A DNA stretch of 64,000 nt from Pseudopyrenochaeta lycopersici (Eukaryota; Ascomycota; Dothideomycetes; Pleosporales; Pseudopyrenochaetaceae). The first letter of the stretch is position 1. Every line of letters begins with the position of its first letter. Positions 52,479 through 62,672 of the stretch are shown in pieces. The stretch is taken from NCBI GenBank assembly GCA_003313425.1, contig NHZP01000064.1, forward strand, positions 205,580 to 269,579, given 5' to 3'. The notes below the pieces were generated by a model. It had not been told where the DNA came from and ran no database searches. It worked only from the letters and a program-made list of their open reading frames with translations. The position numbers and the translations under genes are program-made.

Positions 52479-55400
52479 AGACATGTCGACAATCAAGCTT
52501 CCATCAAGCACTTGATTGTTTGGCTTGATTACATAAGCATTCTAACAAGTCAAGCCTTCCCATAGTAATTTGTTAGCCAAATCAAGCCTTGAGGGAAGGC
52601 TTGATTGATAGGCTTGGCTGGCTTGATGTCTAGGTAGCAATTTTTGATGAGGTTGCTGACTTTGCTGTATGCGCTATATCGCGATAATTTCTTAGGGTTG
52701 TCGTTAGCTTAGTAAGCATGGCACCTTACCTAGCTATCTACTATCTCAACTTTGACGCGTTATTATATATTTTTGAGCAGCTCTACCTGCTCAATTTTAG
52801 TGTTGTTACTTGATCTCTTCGTTAATATGGCACTACCTAGCCTAAAACACGCCCGCAATAGTACTACTCGCAGCAATACTATTGTTCCTAACAAGCGCGT
52901 TAAAGTCGCTGCTCGAGGCACTTCTACGCGACCTGCTAAGGTTGATAATAGCCAGCAGCTATCACAACGTCTATCACCGCGTAAAGCCCTAGGTACCGCA
53001 TCCCAGCCGTCCGAGGCGCCCACGTTCGAGTCGCAGTTGCGCGAATCCCAGCTTGAAGGCGCGATCGCAATGCCCACTGAGGGCAGCAAAGCTGTTACAG
53101 TGAGTACAGCAGAGGACAGCAACAGTGGTGGTAAGGGATTTGATGAGCACCTTACAGGCGACTATAACGGTATTGATTGGACGCGTTTACCTAAATATAT
53201 GAAGCCGTTAGCTACGCAGAGAGGAAAGAAGAGCTGGGTATACCAACATGGCTATCGCGTCGCGCTGCATAAGGACCCATCTAGGATCTTCTTCATCTGC
53301 CGCTTTTGCCATCAACGCAAGATTATAGACGCTGGTGGCCCTGGTGTTTATGAGACAACGCAATCAACGTCAACCTCAGCGCGCCACCTCGAACAGCAGA
53401 AGCGCGGCCATAACCATCAGGCGCCTGGCAAGGCAATATACGAAACGAAGAGTTGGCTACGGAGCGTCCTCAAGGATGGCAGGGTTAAGGTGTCCCAAGA
53501 CGTCGCTAACGAGCTTGCTGGCTTCGATATTCAGAAGTTTCGACTCGCCGCTGTCAGCTGGTTGGTAGAGAATAACCATCCGCTCAAGGAGTTTGAAACA
53601 CCTGCTTTTCGCCAGTTGGTCGCAGCAGCAAACCCACAAGCAGAAGCGGCTTTATGGTCTGCCTATAGTAGCGTTTCTCTATACGTTATGCGGCTCTACG
53701 ACTATATGTTGCCTCGGGTTGTCGCTGAGCTGTCGCAATTACTTAGCAAAATCCATATTAGCTTTGACGGCTGGACGACTAAAGGCGGCAAGCGTGGCTT
53801 CTTGGGAGTGGTTGCTCACTACGTCGATTGCTCTGGCGACGTTAAGGACTTGCCTATCGCGCTGCCGCAGCTAATAGGCACTTATAGTGGTGAGAGGATG
53901 ACTGAAGTTGTTAGTAAAATACTGCAGCAGTTTGGTATTAGCCCGCTTACTGTTGGCTATTTTGTACTCGACAACGCCAGAAATAACGACACCGCTGTTC
54001 TCAACCTCGCGCAGCAGATGGGCTTTATCGCACCCTATCGCCGCCTCCGCTGCGGCCCTCATACACTCAATCTTATCGGCCAGACACTGCTCTAGGGCAA
54101 CAACAATGACGCTTTTGATAACGACGTTAGCCAGCTCGCAGACGAGAGCAACTTTATGCGCAATTGGAGACAAGATGGCCCACTTAGTGTACTGCTAAGC
54201 GTTATCAACCACATTAGAACCCCACAACAGTACACGCTTTTTGCTGACTTTCAGCGTCTCGCCCACCGTGAGCTACCAGTCAACGCTCCCGCTGAGGACC
54301 GCAAAATACTTGAACCAGTCAAGCCAGTTGTTACGCGCTGGAACTAGTACCACTCCGCTTTTGAACGTGCTGTCAAACTGCAGTCGGCTGTTAACGCATA
54401 CGCCAACCATCATATACGACGCGTGCGAGACGAAGACACGTACGCGATAAGCAGAGGTAACAAACTGCCCGACGTGCAGCCGTGGATGCGATCTGACGGA
54501 CTAACAGCTGCTAATTGGGCAGTAGTTACCGAATATATAGATGTGCTGAAGCCGCTGAAGTCAGCAACAAAGCGTCTTAAAGGTCGCGGCAGAAGCGGTC
54601 GCTATGGCTCTATAGCTGACATTATCCCAGTATTTGAATATATATTAACTTACTACGAGCAGCGCGTCAAGTCTTACGAGGCAGTTGACTATAACGCGCA
54701 TGACGAGGCCCCTGAAGATCATCTAGCAATTAACCTTAGAGCCGCCTGGGCAAAAGCCAGCGAGTACTACTCTAAGCTCGACCTCTCTCCAGCGTACTAC
54801 GCGGCCACGATACTCCATCCATACTATAAGCCATACTGCGACACCTCATGGAGTGACAAGCCAGAGTGGCTGAAGGCAAACAACCGCGCGTTCCACGCGC
54901 TATAGGCTGATTACAACATCCTGCCGCACTCAGCAAAGCGGCCAAAGGTCATCTCTAGCGACATGGACGACGCTATCGATAGCCTCATCAACCCCAGCAC
55001 CAGCGTCACTAATAACGTGGGCGAACTAGATAAGTTCGAGAGGTAGAAGAAATGCGAGCCAAGGGTGGAGAAGGACCATGATCACGCCAAGTTCCTAATA
55101 AAATACTGGTTAGGGCTGCGCAGTCGCTACCCTAACCTTAGCAAGCTAGCGATTGACGTCCTCTCTATACCAGCTTCAAGTTGTAAGTGCGAGCGTATAT
55201 TTAGTGAACTTGGCGACCTTCTTAAACCCCGAAGGCGATCAATCAAACCTCAGTTACTAGCTGCTATACAGTGCGTTAGACGGTAGCGCAAAGCTAGCTT
55301 AGATCAGGGTAACAGTGCTACTAGGGCAACAATAGCTAATGCTGAGATAGAGGCCATGTACGGCTTATGTGATTAGGATCAGGACAGCAAGTAATTTATA

Positions 55401-55569
55401 TGGGCAAGCAATCTACAATACACCAAACTATCAAGCCACTATCAAGCTACCAAGCCAAGCTGCCCTCTATTTACTCTATCAAGCTAAACAAGTCAAGTTT
55501 GCAACACCAGAACAAGCCTTAAGCCAAGTTTGAAGCCGAGGCTTAATTGGCTTGATTGTCGACATGTCT
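52479..55569 (+). mobile_element. hAT transposon IV, 3.1 kb
   Basis: Perfect 20-bp terminal inverted repeats (AGACATGTCGACAATCAAGC at 52479-52498 and inverted at 55550-55569) with many AATCAAGC/GCTTGATT subterminal copies on both sides. One long transposase frame fills the element. Flanks TAGCAACC and AGGAAAAA do not form a clear 8-bp duplication. Confidence 0.92.
52752..55394 (+). pseudogene. hAT transposase (IV): 880-codon frame with exactly six in-frame TAG codons
   Basis: One frame from ATG 52752 (or ATG 52827) to TAA 55392 with no frameshift. Order: disordered basic N-terminus, BED-like finger (FFICRFCHQRK ... HLEQQKRGHNH), catalytic core (ISFDGWTTKGGKRGFLGVV, YFVLDNARNNDTAVL, CGPHTLNLIGQ), LKPLKSATKRLKGRG, and the dimerisation block (LSIPASSCKCERIFSELGD). 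TAG interrupts at 54093, after TRWN near 54345, after FHAL near 54903, in FER-KK near 55045, in RR-RK near 55283 and in CD-DQ near 55372. Comparison with hAT II shows Trp at the third, and family knowledge suggests Trp at most others. No TAA or TGA occurs within the frame. Confidence 0.88.
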
Positions 55570-55570
55570 A

Positions 55571-55790
55571 GGAAAAAGCGTAAGAAGAAGCGGATCCAGC
55601 AGGGAGGGACCCTATAAAAGGAGGAGGGAGAGGACTTAATTGCTCAGAGGGACGTTGATGCCCAACTTGAGTTGGAGAGGCGTGCGGAGAGGGCTCAAAC
55701 AGGTGCTAGTACAGAGGGTATCCGACGCTGTAAAACCTGTGGAGAGGCAGGACACCAATAAGCGCACGTGTAAGAAAGATGTAGTAGAAG
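55571..55790 (+). pseudogene. C-terminal tail of a pogo-type transposase
   Basis: The frame reads KRKKKRIQQGG, a TAA, then GASTEGIRRCKTCGEAGHQ, a stop and ARV. A basic helix followed by a CCHC-like knuckle is the usual end of large fungal pogo transposases. The rest of that element is absent, probably removed when hAT IV and its neighbours inserted. Confidence 0.6.
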
Positions 55791-56197
55791 TAAAGGAATA
55801 ATTTAAGCTACTATAAGCTATAGTAGCTTCTTGTAGGACTAAGTTATTAACGTACAAAGTTATAAAGCATGGTGGGGTGGGCGTTTCGCTTGCCGCTCAC
55901 GTTACATGTATATTAGACTCACTTTATACACAGACACACGTCAGGAGAACAATACATGATTTTTTATCACTATCCCGCTTACAGTTTATCTTTACATAGT
56001 CTGCGTAGTTCTAGTATAATTACTTTTAGTATGTAAACTAACTATCCTATATACGGGAGACATACCCTAGTCAGCATAGGATATATAAGTAAAATTCTAT
56101 AGACACCTACAAAAATCAACCCAGTCCTCATTCTTCTCCGCACACACACTTTAGATAATCTATCTTACTTTAGACCTATAAAGTTATTACACGGCGA
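55791..56197. other. AT-rich stretch without a gene
   Basis: Contains the inverted pair AGCTACTATAAGCTATAGTAGCT near 55806-55828. Nothing coding seen. Confidence 0.45.
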
Positions 56198-57958
56198 CTA
56201 GAAGCCGCTTATACATTCTAGAGCTAGAGAAAAAGACGCATAGTGTTTAACAACGGAAGACGGCGGAACCAAAACTAGCATCTGGAAAGGCGTAGCCTAC
56301 CAACCAGGGACCTTTTTAAACTTAATTTCCCAGTCCTCGTAGATCTTAAACAGCGTCAAGGCAAAGTTGTTACCAATTTCTTAGCCCTTATCAGAGCCCT
56401 TATCAGAGGCGATAGGGGTAAACTTATAGCGTCCAATAAGGCCCGCAATCAAACAGAACAGCTCATCCTGAGCATATTACTCGCCTACACATCGACGCGG
56501 ACCACCGCCGAAGGTAAGGAATAAGTAGGCGTAGCTAGATCTCCCGCAAGGATAGTCAAGCCACCTCTCCGGCGAGAAAGAGCGAGCGTCCAGTCCCCAG
56601 TAAGCAGGGTCATAGTTAAGAGTCTAGGGGGAGAAAACAATCGTAGTCCCCCTCAGGATGGGAACTCCAGCAATCGCAGCCAGCTCGATGCATTGCCGCC
56701 ACAGCAAGGTGTTAATTAAATAGTAACGAAGAACCTCTTAGACAACTGCGTTGAGGTACTTAAGATTATAGAACTAGAAATCACTCACCGAGTCCGCTAA
56801 TACGTTGTAGGGAGACGAAACGTTTGCCCTAATCTTATCGCGGAGACGTGTTTGCATATCCAGATAGCGCGAAAGCAGATAGATGGCCCAGCAGGCAGTC
56901 GCCGCAACCGTCTCCGTTCCGGCCGCAAGGAAGTAGACAGTTTATTCAACCAAGTCTTTGTGAGAGAAATAATTCGACCTCATAAGCAACGTGAGCATGT
57001 CATCCCCCATAAGAATTTTCCCCTCGTTCTTAGTGTAGCAGATATGCTTATAGCCAGCGACGACATCCTCGGCCGTCTCTCAAACCAGCTTCATGATTCC
57101 AGCAATAGTCCTGACTGCAGGAATTAGTAGCTTCAGAGCAACTTTGGGGCCTATAAGGGATGCTGCTTCTAAGGTAAGCTGGCCTCGCTTCATTATCTTA
57201 AACATGTGAATGTACGCACGGCCGAACTTCACTTTTGTGTCCTTAGATAAGGTAGAGCCTTTAAAGTTCTGTAACTCAATATTCTTAATAGTATTAAAAG
57301 CAATATTAAATCCAAACTGGCCTATCATGTCAATACTCGCAGCCGAGACAAGGCTCACGATACTAGTAACCCCATGCATCGTAGCATTAATACCAGCGTC
57401 CGCCTTACCTGGTTCCGTTTACTTGCTGTACCGGGGAAGTGCTTCGAGTGCCTCAACTATCGTCTTCTACAAGGAAGGGAACCATTTCTTCATCTGCGCC
57501 AGACTGAATGCAGGGTTAAATTACTTACGCGCTTCCTTATACTCTTTCCCTTCCTAGATTAGTAAGCCCTCTCTAGCAATATTATTTACTAGGGTCCGCT
57601 AGAGCTCAGGCTTAATAAACTTGTATGCAGAAGTAGCTAAAAGGTCCTTTGCAGCCTCCAGACTGGCAACAAAGATACGTTCGCAGTTAAATATGCTATA
57701 GTATCGGATAAGACCTTTATATAGAAGCTTATTAATCTATTTCTCAATCTCTAGAACCCTAGGTTCGTGGATCAGCCTGTACCAGATTAGCCCTTAATCA
57801 GGTAATAGAAGGTAGTGAAACGGGCTTATGCGCGGTGCAATAAGCAATTAAGAGAGAAAATATAGGCATACGCCTCCTGCAAGCAGGAGAAAGAAGCTAA
57901 AGAGCGGCTCAGAGTAGGAGAGAAAGGTCAGCAGGGGCATAATAGATACAAGATGCAT
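56198..57958 (-). pseudogene. Cytochrome P450, full length but riddled with stops
   Basis: From ATG 57958 one mostly continuous frame shows an N-terminal membrane segment (LLTFLSYSEPLFSFFLLAGG), the open piece 57080-57379 (SAASIDMIGQFGFNIAF), the oxygen-binding helix I motif AAGTETVAAT, the ExxR helix as EVLR after a stop, the PERW region (DARSFSPERWLDYP) and the heme-binding loop FGGGPRRCVGE with its Cys ligand. At least ten stops (TAG, TAA, TGA) interrupt it, many at expected Trp codons. The family oxidises small molecules, often in secondary metabolism. Divergently placed to the MFS pseudogene. The C-terminal limit is approximate. Confidence 0.85.
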
Positions 57959-58559
57959 AGTGTAAAGGTTAATACTTTCGTCTACACCAATACTAAGTTT
58001 CTAATATAGAGGCTAAGTTTCGTCTTAAATAAGCTAAGGCAGTAGTCCTCTAATTAATAATACAGCAATTTATCAGTTCTTCTCGGAACTGCTTAACTGT
58101 TTACTTAGCACTTAACTTGCGGCCATTCCATCTAATGTAACTACTAATTGGTCCGAAATTATTAACCAAAACAGTTCCTACGTGCCTGCTTAAGTAGCAT
58201 AATTTATTAAGACCCTCTTTTTCTCCAGTCCGAATGTCTTGCGGAGAACTAGGTTTAGGCGCTAGCCACAGTGCTTGTAATTATTCAGTTAAGATATATT
58301 TGCATGTAAAGTGTGAGCGGGGATCGCCAAGGCCCTGCCAAACACCAAGATCGTCCTAATTGATCAGAAATCCTGTACTTTAAATACTAGCTTAAATGTA
58401 TAGCTAAAGGCATCTCTAAGGCCTACCGTAATTCCCAGTATAAAGATCAATCAATCTCTATTCCCCAGTCATATCAAACCATCCACGTCCACAGCTACTA
58501 CAACCCCCGTGTCTTAACTATAGAATGTTCCAACACAATCAGCCCTAGAAGCCTAACCA
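57959..58559. other. Divergent intergenic region between the P450 and MFS pseudogenes
   Basis: AT-rich, with no ORF of note. It would have contained both promoters. Confidence 0.45.
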
Positions 58560-60090
58560 GGCCAGGCTCTCACTTACACCAAAAGCCTTAAGATACACGC
58601 ATAGAGGACGAGGCGATTACTCTTATAGGCTAGGAAGGCCCCAACGATCCAGCCAAGCCAGCCAACTAGTCTTTTGCAAGGAAATAGGCCATCGTTGTGA
58701 CCACGTCTCTTACCACATTTATAGTATCTTTCGGCAGTAGCGTCTACTCAGCTGCAACCTCCCATATGCAAACGGAATTCCACATCTTAACTACTATCTC
58801 CTAACTAGGCATCTCGCTATACGTACTAGGTTTCGCTTTCGGACTATTAGTATAGGGGCCCGCATCTAAGCTGTATAGGAAGACCTAGCCTCTTTAGGCT
58901 AGGTACCTCATGTTCTGCTTATTCTAGGTCCCCTGCGCGGTCGCAACAGATATCTACACTCTTCTAACGTTTCGCTTCCTAGCTAGTCTGGCGGGATCGT
59001 TAACCCTAGCAATCTTAGGCGGTATATACGTAGACTTCCTTCTTTATCCCACCAAGCGCGGAATCTCTACCGCCATCTTCAGCCTAGCCACGTTTTGTGG
59101 CCCAGTAGCAGGTCCGATCATTAGTAATATAGTTACTGTACAGATAGGGTAGACATAGACTGTATAGATCACATTAATTAGGGGGGGATTTTTTGGAGCT
59201 CTCGCATTCTCCATAACTCGTAAGACATCCAAGGCTGTCATTCTGCGATAGAAGGCGCAAAAGGTCCGCAAAGAAGCACAAAATACTAGCCTTTATGTGC
59301 TAACAGAAGATAAAACCCTAAATATATTATTCTTTATTCAGAGGTACCTAACAAAACCAGTCAAAATGTTTCTCTCAGAGCCGATTGTGAGTGTGACATA
59401 GTAGAACGTGATAAATACTATTAACCCATACAAATAGTTAGTTTTCTTCACAGTATACATAAGCCTGGCTTACGGGATTATCTATTTAACCTTTACAATA
59501 TACCCGCTTGCCTTTGTAGGAAAGCGTAGATAAAATCCTATTAAAGGAAGCCTGCCTTTTCTCGGAATATTCTTAGGAGTTGTTATATTATGTGTCCTGC
59601 TCGCTTTTCACAGCATCTACTACGTAGGTTCTAAATTTACGGAGACCCAAGACTATGCGCCAGAGAGCAGGCTCCCGCCCATAATTCTAGGATCCTTCGT
59701 TCTACTTACAGGTAAGTCAAGCCCCTTTAAGCCATACAAATAACTAAAAGGTATGTTAGGCATCTTTTAGTTTACGTAGACCTCCAACCCAGATATCTCC
59801 TAGATCCCCCAGGTACTTTCAGGCATTCTTATTAGCTGCGGCTCTATCATAGTCTTCATGTCCGGGATAATATACCTTATTAAGGTATACCTAATGCATG
59901 CAAACAGCGCATTAGCCATCAATAACTTCCTACGCTCTGTTTTTGCGGCATTATTTCCACTTTTTACAATAAATCTCTTTATTGATGCTAGGATAAGTAT
60001 AGGTAGCACTGTCGTGGGCGGCATTTGTGTAGCCCTCGTTCCCTTTCCACTCGTTATCTGGAGGGTAGGGCATAGAATCAGAAGTTAGTC
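58560..60090 (+). pseudogene. MFS drug:H+ antiporter-type transporter, riddled with stops
   Basis: Recognisable from GPNDPAKPAN through TTFIVSFGSSVYSAATSH, GISLYVLGFAFG, VPCAVATDIYTLLTFRFLA, LAILGGIYVDFLLYPTKRGI and SLATFCGPVAGPIISN. A probable intron (GTAAGTC...TTTTAG, about 59712-59770) precedes the last helices (FLRSVFAALFPLFTINLF, GGICVALVPFPLVIW). This is a 12-helix fungal DHA1-type exporter of the plasma membrane. More than a dozen stops are present, nearly all TAG at expected Trp codons, plus TAA at an expected Gln (TIS-LGIS). The exact start is unclear because the first ~20 codons contain an indel or stop. Confidence 0.85.
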
Positions 60091-60237
60091 TAGATTTGCG
60101 AGCAGTGATGCATTAAACCAAACTGATCCTGAAGCAGGCTCTGCTTCAGGATGATTCATTAAATCAGGGATTGGATTCAGTTTGATTCACTAATTTAAAG
60201 CGGTGATGTATAACGTACAGTGTAGCAGTAGTATTAT

Positions 60238-60570
60238 AACTTGTTACCTTCTAATTTAGCCTCTAGTCACGCAAGCTCCTGTTCCATAGACTCTATAGCC
60301 CTCTGAACTGTCTTATCTATCAGAAAAGTCTCATAAGAAAGCCCACTCGTGATCCAATGCTTTAAGCACTCCAGCATGTCTAGCGTCTTGATTAAAAGCC
60401 TCGTTCGATCCTATGAGATTGTACGCCGAGAACTACTAAATACACGCTCCACCTCTGCAGACATCGCGAGTATAGAGAATATTGTGATAGCCATTAAACT
60501 GAGTTCAGGATACGTCTTCTACTACGTTGGCTCAAGCCAGTATTCAAGAGAAGACTGTTCACCAATGGAA
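60238..60570 (-). pseudogene. hAT transposase C-terminal fragment
   Basis: The minus strand reads AITIFSILAMSAEVERVFSS, then a TAG, then DRTRLLIKTLDMLECLKHWI and TVQRAIESMEQELA: the hAT dimerisation domain. The left flank (60100-60230) has repeated GATTCA/TGAATC and AAACCAAACTGA-like units that may be the element's end. The rest of the transposase is gone. Confidence 0.75.
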
Positions 60571-60599
60571 TAAGGACTAGCCTGTAGAATTAATTAGCT

Positions 60600-61845
60600 T
60601 AACTATAAAGAAGATTCAGCAAACATACTATGATAATGTTAAGATAGGCGATAAAGGCAGCGGTTATGTAACCTTGTCTGTAGAGAGCTGTTCAGCAAGA
60701 GATATCTGCTACTGTGCGAAGAAGCAGGTCCGGCCAAAACACAGCATCAGCACAGGTCACCCAGATCACCAGGAACCGGCCGCAATCCAGAAGAGGACAG
60801 AAGCAGGCCAATACTAGAGCAACAGTCGATCCAACGAACTAGGAAAACACGCCGCCAGCAGGAACGGGCAGTCGGCGACCGCAGAGGACTATCATACCAG
60901 GCCGCAGAGCGCTGGAGGCAATCGGAATCAACACGCGACTACCACAAAGCAGCACTCAACATATAGAGATCGATTCTGAGACCGAAGCATAAATTAGCAC
61001 AACACACTAAGCATATTACAGTACAACGTGCGCAAGTCAAGAGACATAGTAATAGCAACTTTGCTTCGAGATCCCAAGGTACACAAGTACAACATCCTGG
61101 CCATCCAGGAGCCGTAGAACCCGTTCATGGCGACCACTCACTATCCAGCGAAGAACATTTTCCATCTCTGCTATCCCGCAGCAGCTAAAGAAGGCCCAGC
61201 CAGGGTCTGCTTCTTCATAAACAAAAGAATAGATCACAAGAGTTAGCGATTTACGGAATACACAAGAGACGTTTGTTCTCTTACTATCGAGCCAAGCGAA
61301 GAACTCCAAGAGTAATAACGACTAACTGTACATAACGTCTATAATCCTGCAAGGAGCAGTACGAACACTAAATTTGCGCTGGATAACATCTGTACGGTCC
61401 TTAATGAATACTAAGTTAACGAACAAATACTTCTCAGCGACTTTAACCTGCATCACCCCTTGTGGGGGGCAGGGGCTTAAGCGTCAGACATACAGACCCA
61501 GAATCCGAAGACTTAATAGCGATTACGGAAGACTTTAGCAACACGCTAGCTCTGGGGGCTGTCACATACGATGAAGCGGCTTGGAAATCTACTATTAATG
61601 TGTGCCTGGTCACGGTGTACCTAGTTGACAGGGTGATTGAAAGTGAAGTCAATCGCGATCTTGACTACTACTCAGACTATCTGCTAATAAGTATTGTGTT
61701 AGACATGACTATACAATACCAAGAGAAGCCATCGAAGAGAAATTGGAGGCGTATGGACGAGAAAGTGTACGTTAAAGCACTAAAACAAACCTTGCCGCCG
61801 CTGCGTAGACCAGTCACAAAAGCAGCACTTAACGGATTCAACTAA
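60600..61845 (+). pseudogene. Tad-like LINE fragment (endonuclease region), many stops
   Basis: After a charged region (60700-60960, QERAVGDRRGLSYQAAERWR), the frame gives an AP-endonuclease-like domain: the catalytic Glu in HKYNILAIQEP, CFFINKRIDHKS, VHNVYNPARSS, and the DFNLHHPLWG motif. Then 61462-61845 is open (IAITEDFSNTLALGAVTYDE, SEVNRDLDYYSDYLLIS). The usual SDH catalytic His near the domain end is replaced by Tyr (SDY), a C-to-T type change. Stops at expected Trp and Gln codons. The reverse transcriptase is missing. The part from 61162 onward is duplicated in inverted form at the window end. Confidence 0.8.
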
Positions 61846-62557
61846 GTTAATTCGCATAAAGACGGCACCTCCATCGAAGTAAAAAAATCCCTCAACCATC
61901 CCCGCAAACCTTCTCTCGCCATCGTTTACAAGCGGCCAGCCTCAGGGCCGAATGTGGAAACAAAGCCGTCTTCGAGAACACCAGCAGATGAAAGTAGTCT
62001 TGTCAGTGCTGATTCCCTCCTTGAGCTAGTTTCACGCTGACAACCGAGCCCGTTCGGAAGTGCGGATCTCGGCGCCGGAAGGGCCATCGCGGAAGAGGAA
62101 ACTAACTCAGTACTTAGGTCCAGAACTCTCAACTACGAGTCGTGGTAAAGATGAGAGCCTCGCCATCTGCGGAGATATCACCTCAGCGCCGAATTTAGCA
62201 TTGTTAAACGCTACTCTACAGGCATCTTTTATGTATAGAGAGCTACCCTGGATTGTTAGGGTGAAGCCTGCATTAGCTTTTTGACGTGCATTTTGGAAGG
62301 ATGGGTGCGATGCCTCGCTTGCACCAGATCGAAACGGCGATCGTTCTTCTGCCCTGACCGGACTAAGCGCAGCCAGGATTCAAATCGGCCCCCATGTCGT
62401 TCAGGAACGCGTGTTCCAAAAGAAGCAGTCATAACGTCGAACAGAAAGTTCCTTCTAGGTCCAAGATCAATACTAATAGGTTTCAGGCATACATAGGCAA
62501 ACCGTTAAACGGTTTGACGACTTAATCGTGGAACAGGCCTTTACCTACACCGTGCAC
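61162..62557 (+). repeat. Left arm of a giant palindrome
   Basis: Matches 62603-64000 in reverse complement with only scattered differences, for example CTCAGACTA versus CTTAGACTA and CACCTCCATCGAAG versus CACCTCTATTGAAG. Net length difference over about 1.4 kb is roughly 2 bp. Contains LINE sequence (61162-61845) and 700 bp of unidentified coding-like sequence. Confidence 0.92.
61846..62487 (+). other. Unidentified coding-like segment within the palindrome
   Basis: Two open stretches (about 61852-62040, with KPSLAIVYKRPASGPNVETK; and 62060-62284, with GPSRKRKLTQYLGPELST and LALLNATLQASFMYRELPWI) may belong to one frameshifted gene. A third (62281-62496) is in another frame. No family recognised. 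A mirrored copy lies at 62660-63310. Confidence 0.35.
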
Positions 62558-62672
62558 AGCGTTACCTAGGCAATACGAAAAGGAGCTTGGACCACAGGTC
62601 TGGTGCACGGTGTAGGTAAAGGCCTGTTCCACGATTAAGTCGTCAAACCGTTTAACGGTTTGCCCATGTATG
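62488..62672. mobile_element. Foldback element at the palindrome centre
   Basis: Ends CATACATAGGC (62488-62498) and GCCCATGTATG (62662-62672) with continuing perfect inverted sequence (AAACCGTTAAACGGTTTGAC ...) leave a 45-bp loop at 62558-62602. The ends match hAT III ends. It may be a non-autonomous element. Because the flanks are themselves inverted, no direct target duplication can be assessed. Confidence 0.6.

Noticed and set aside
52752..55394. TAG reassigned as a sense codon in this genome
   Set aside because: Intact genes here do not contain internal TAG, one secreted-gene exon ends in TAG, and other relics show TAA and TGA at Gln/Trp/Arg positions. Mutation explains this better.
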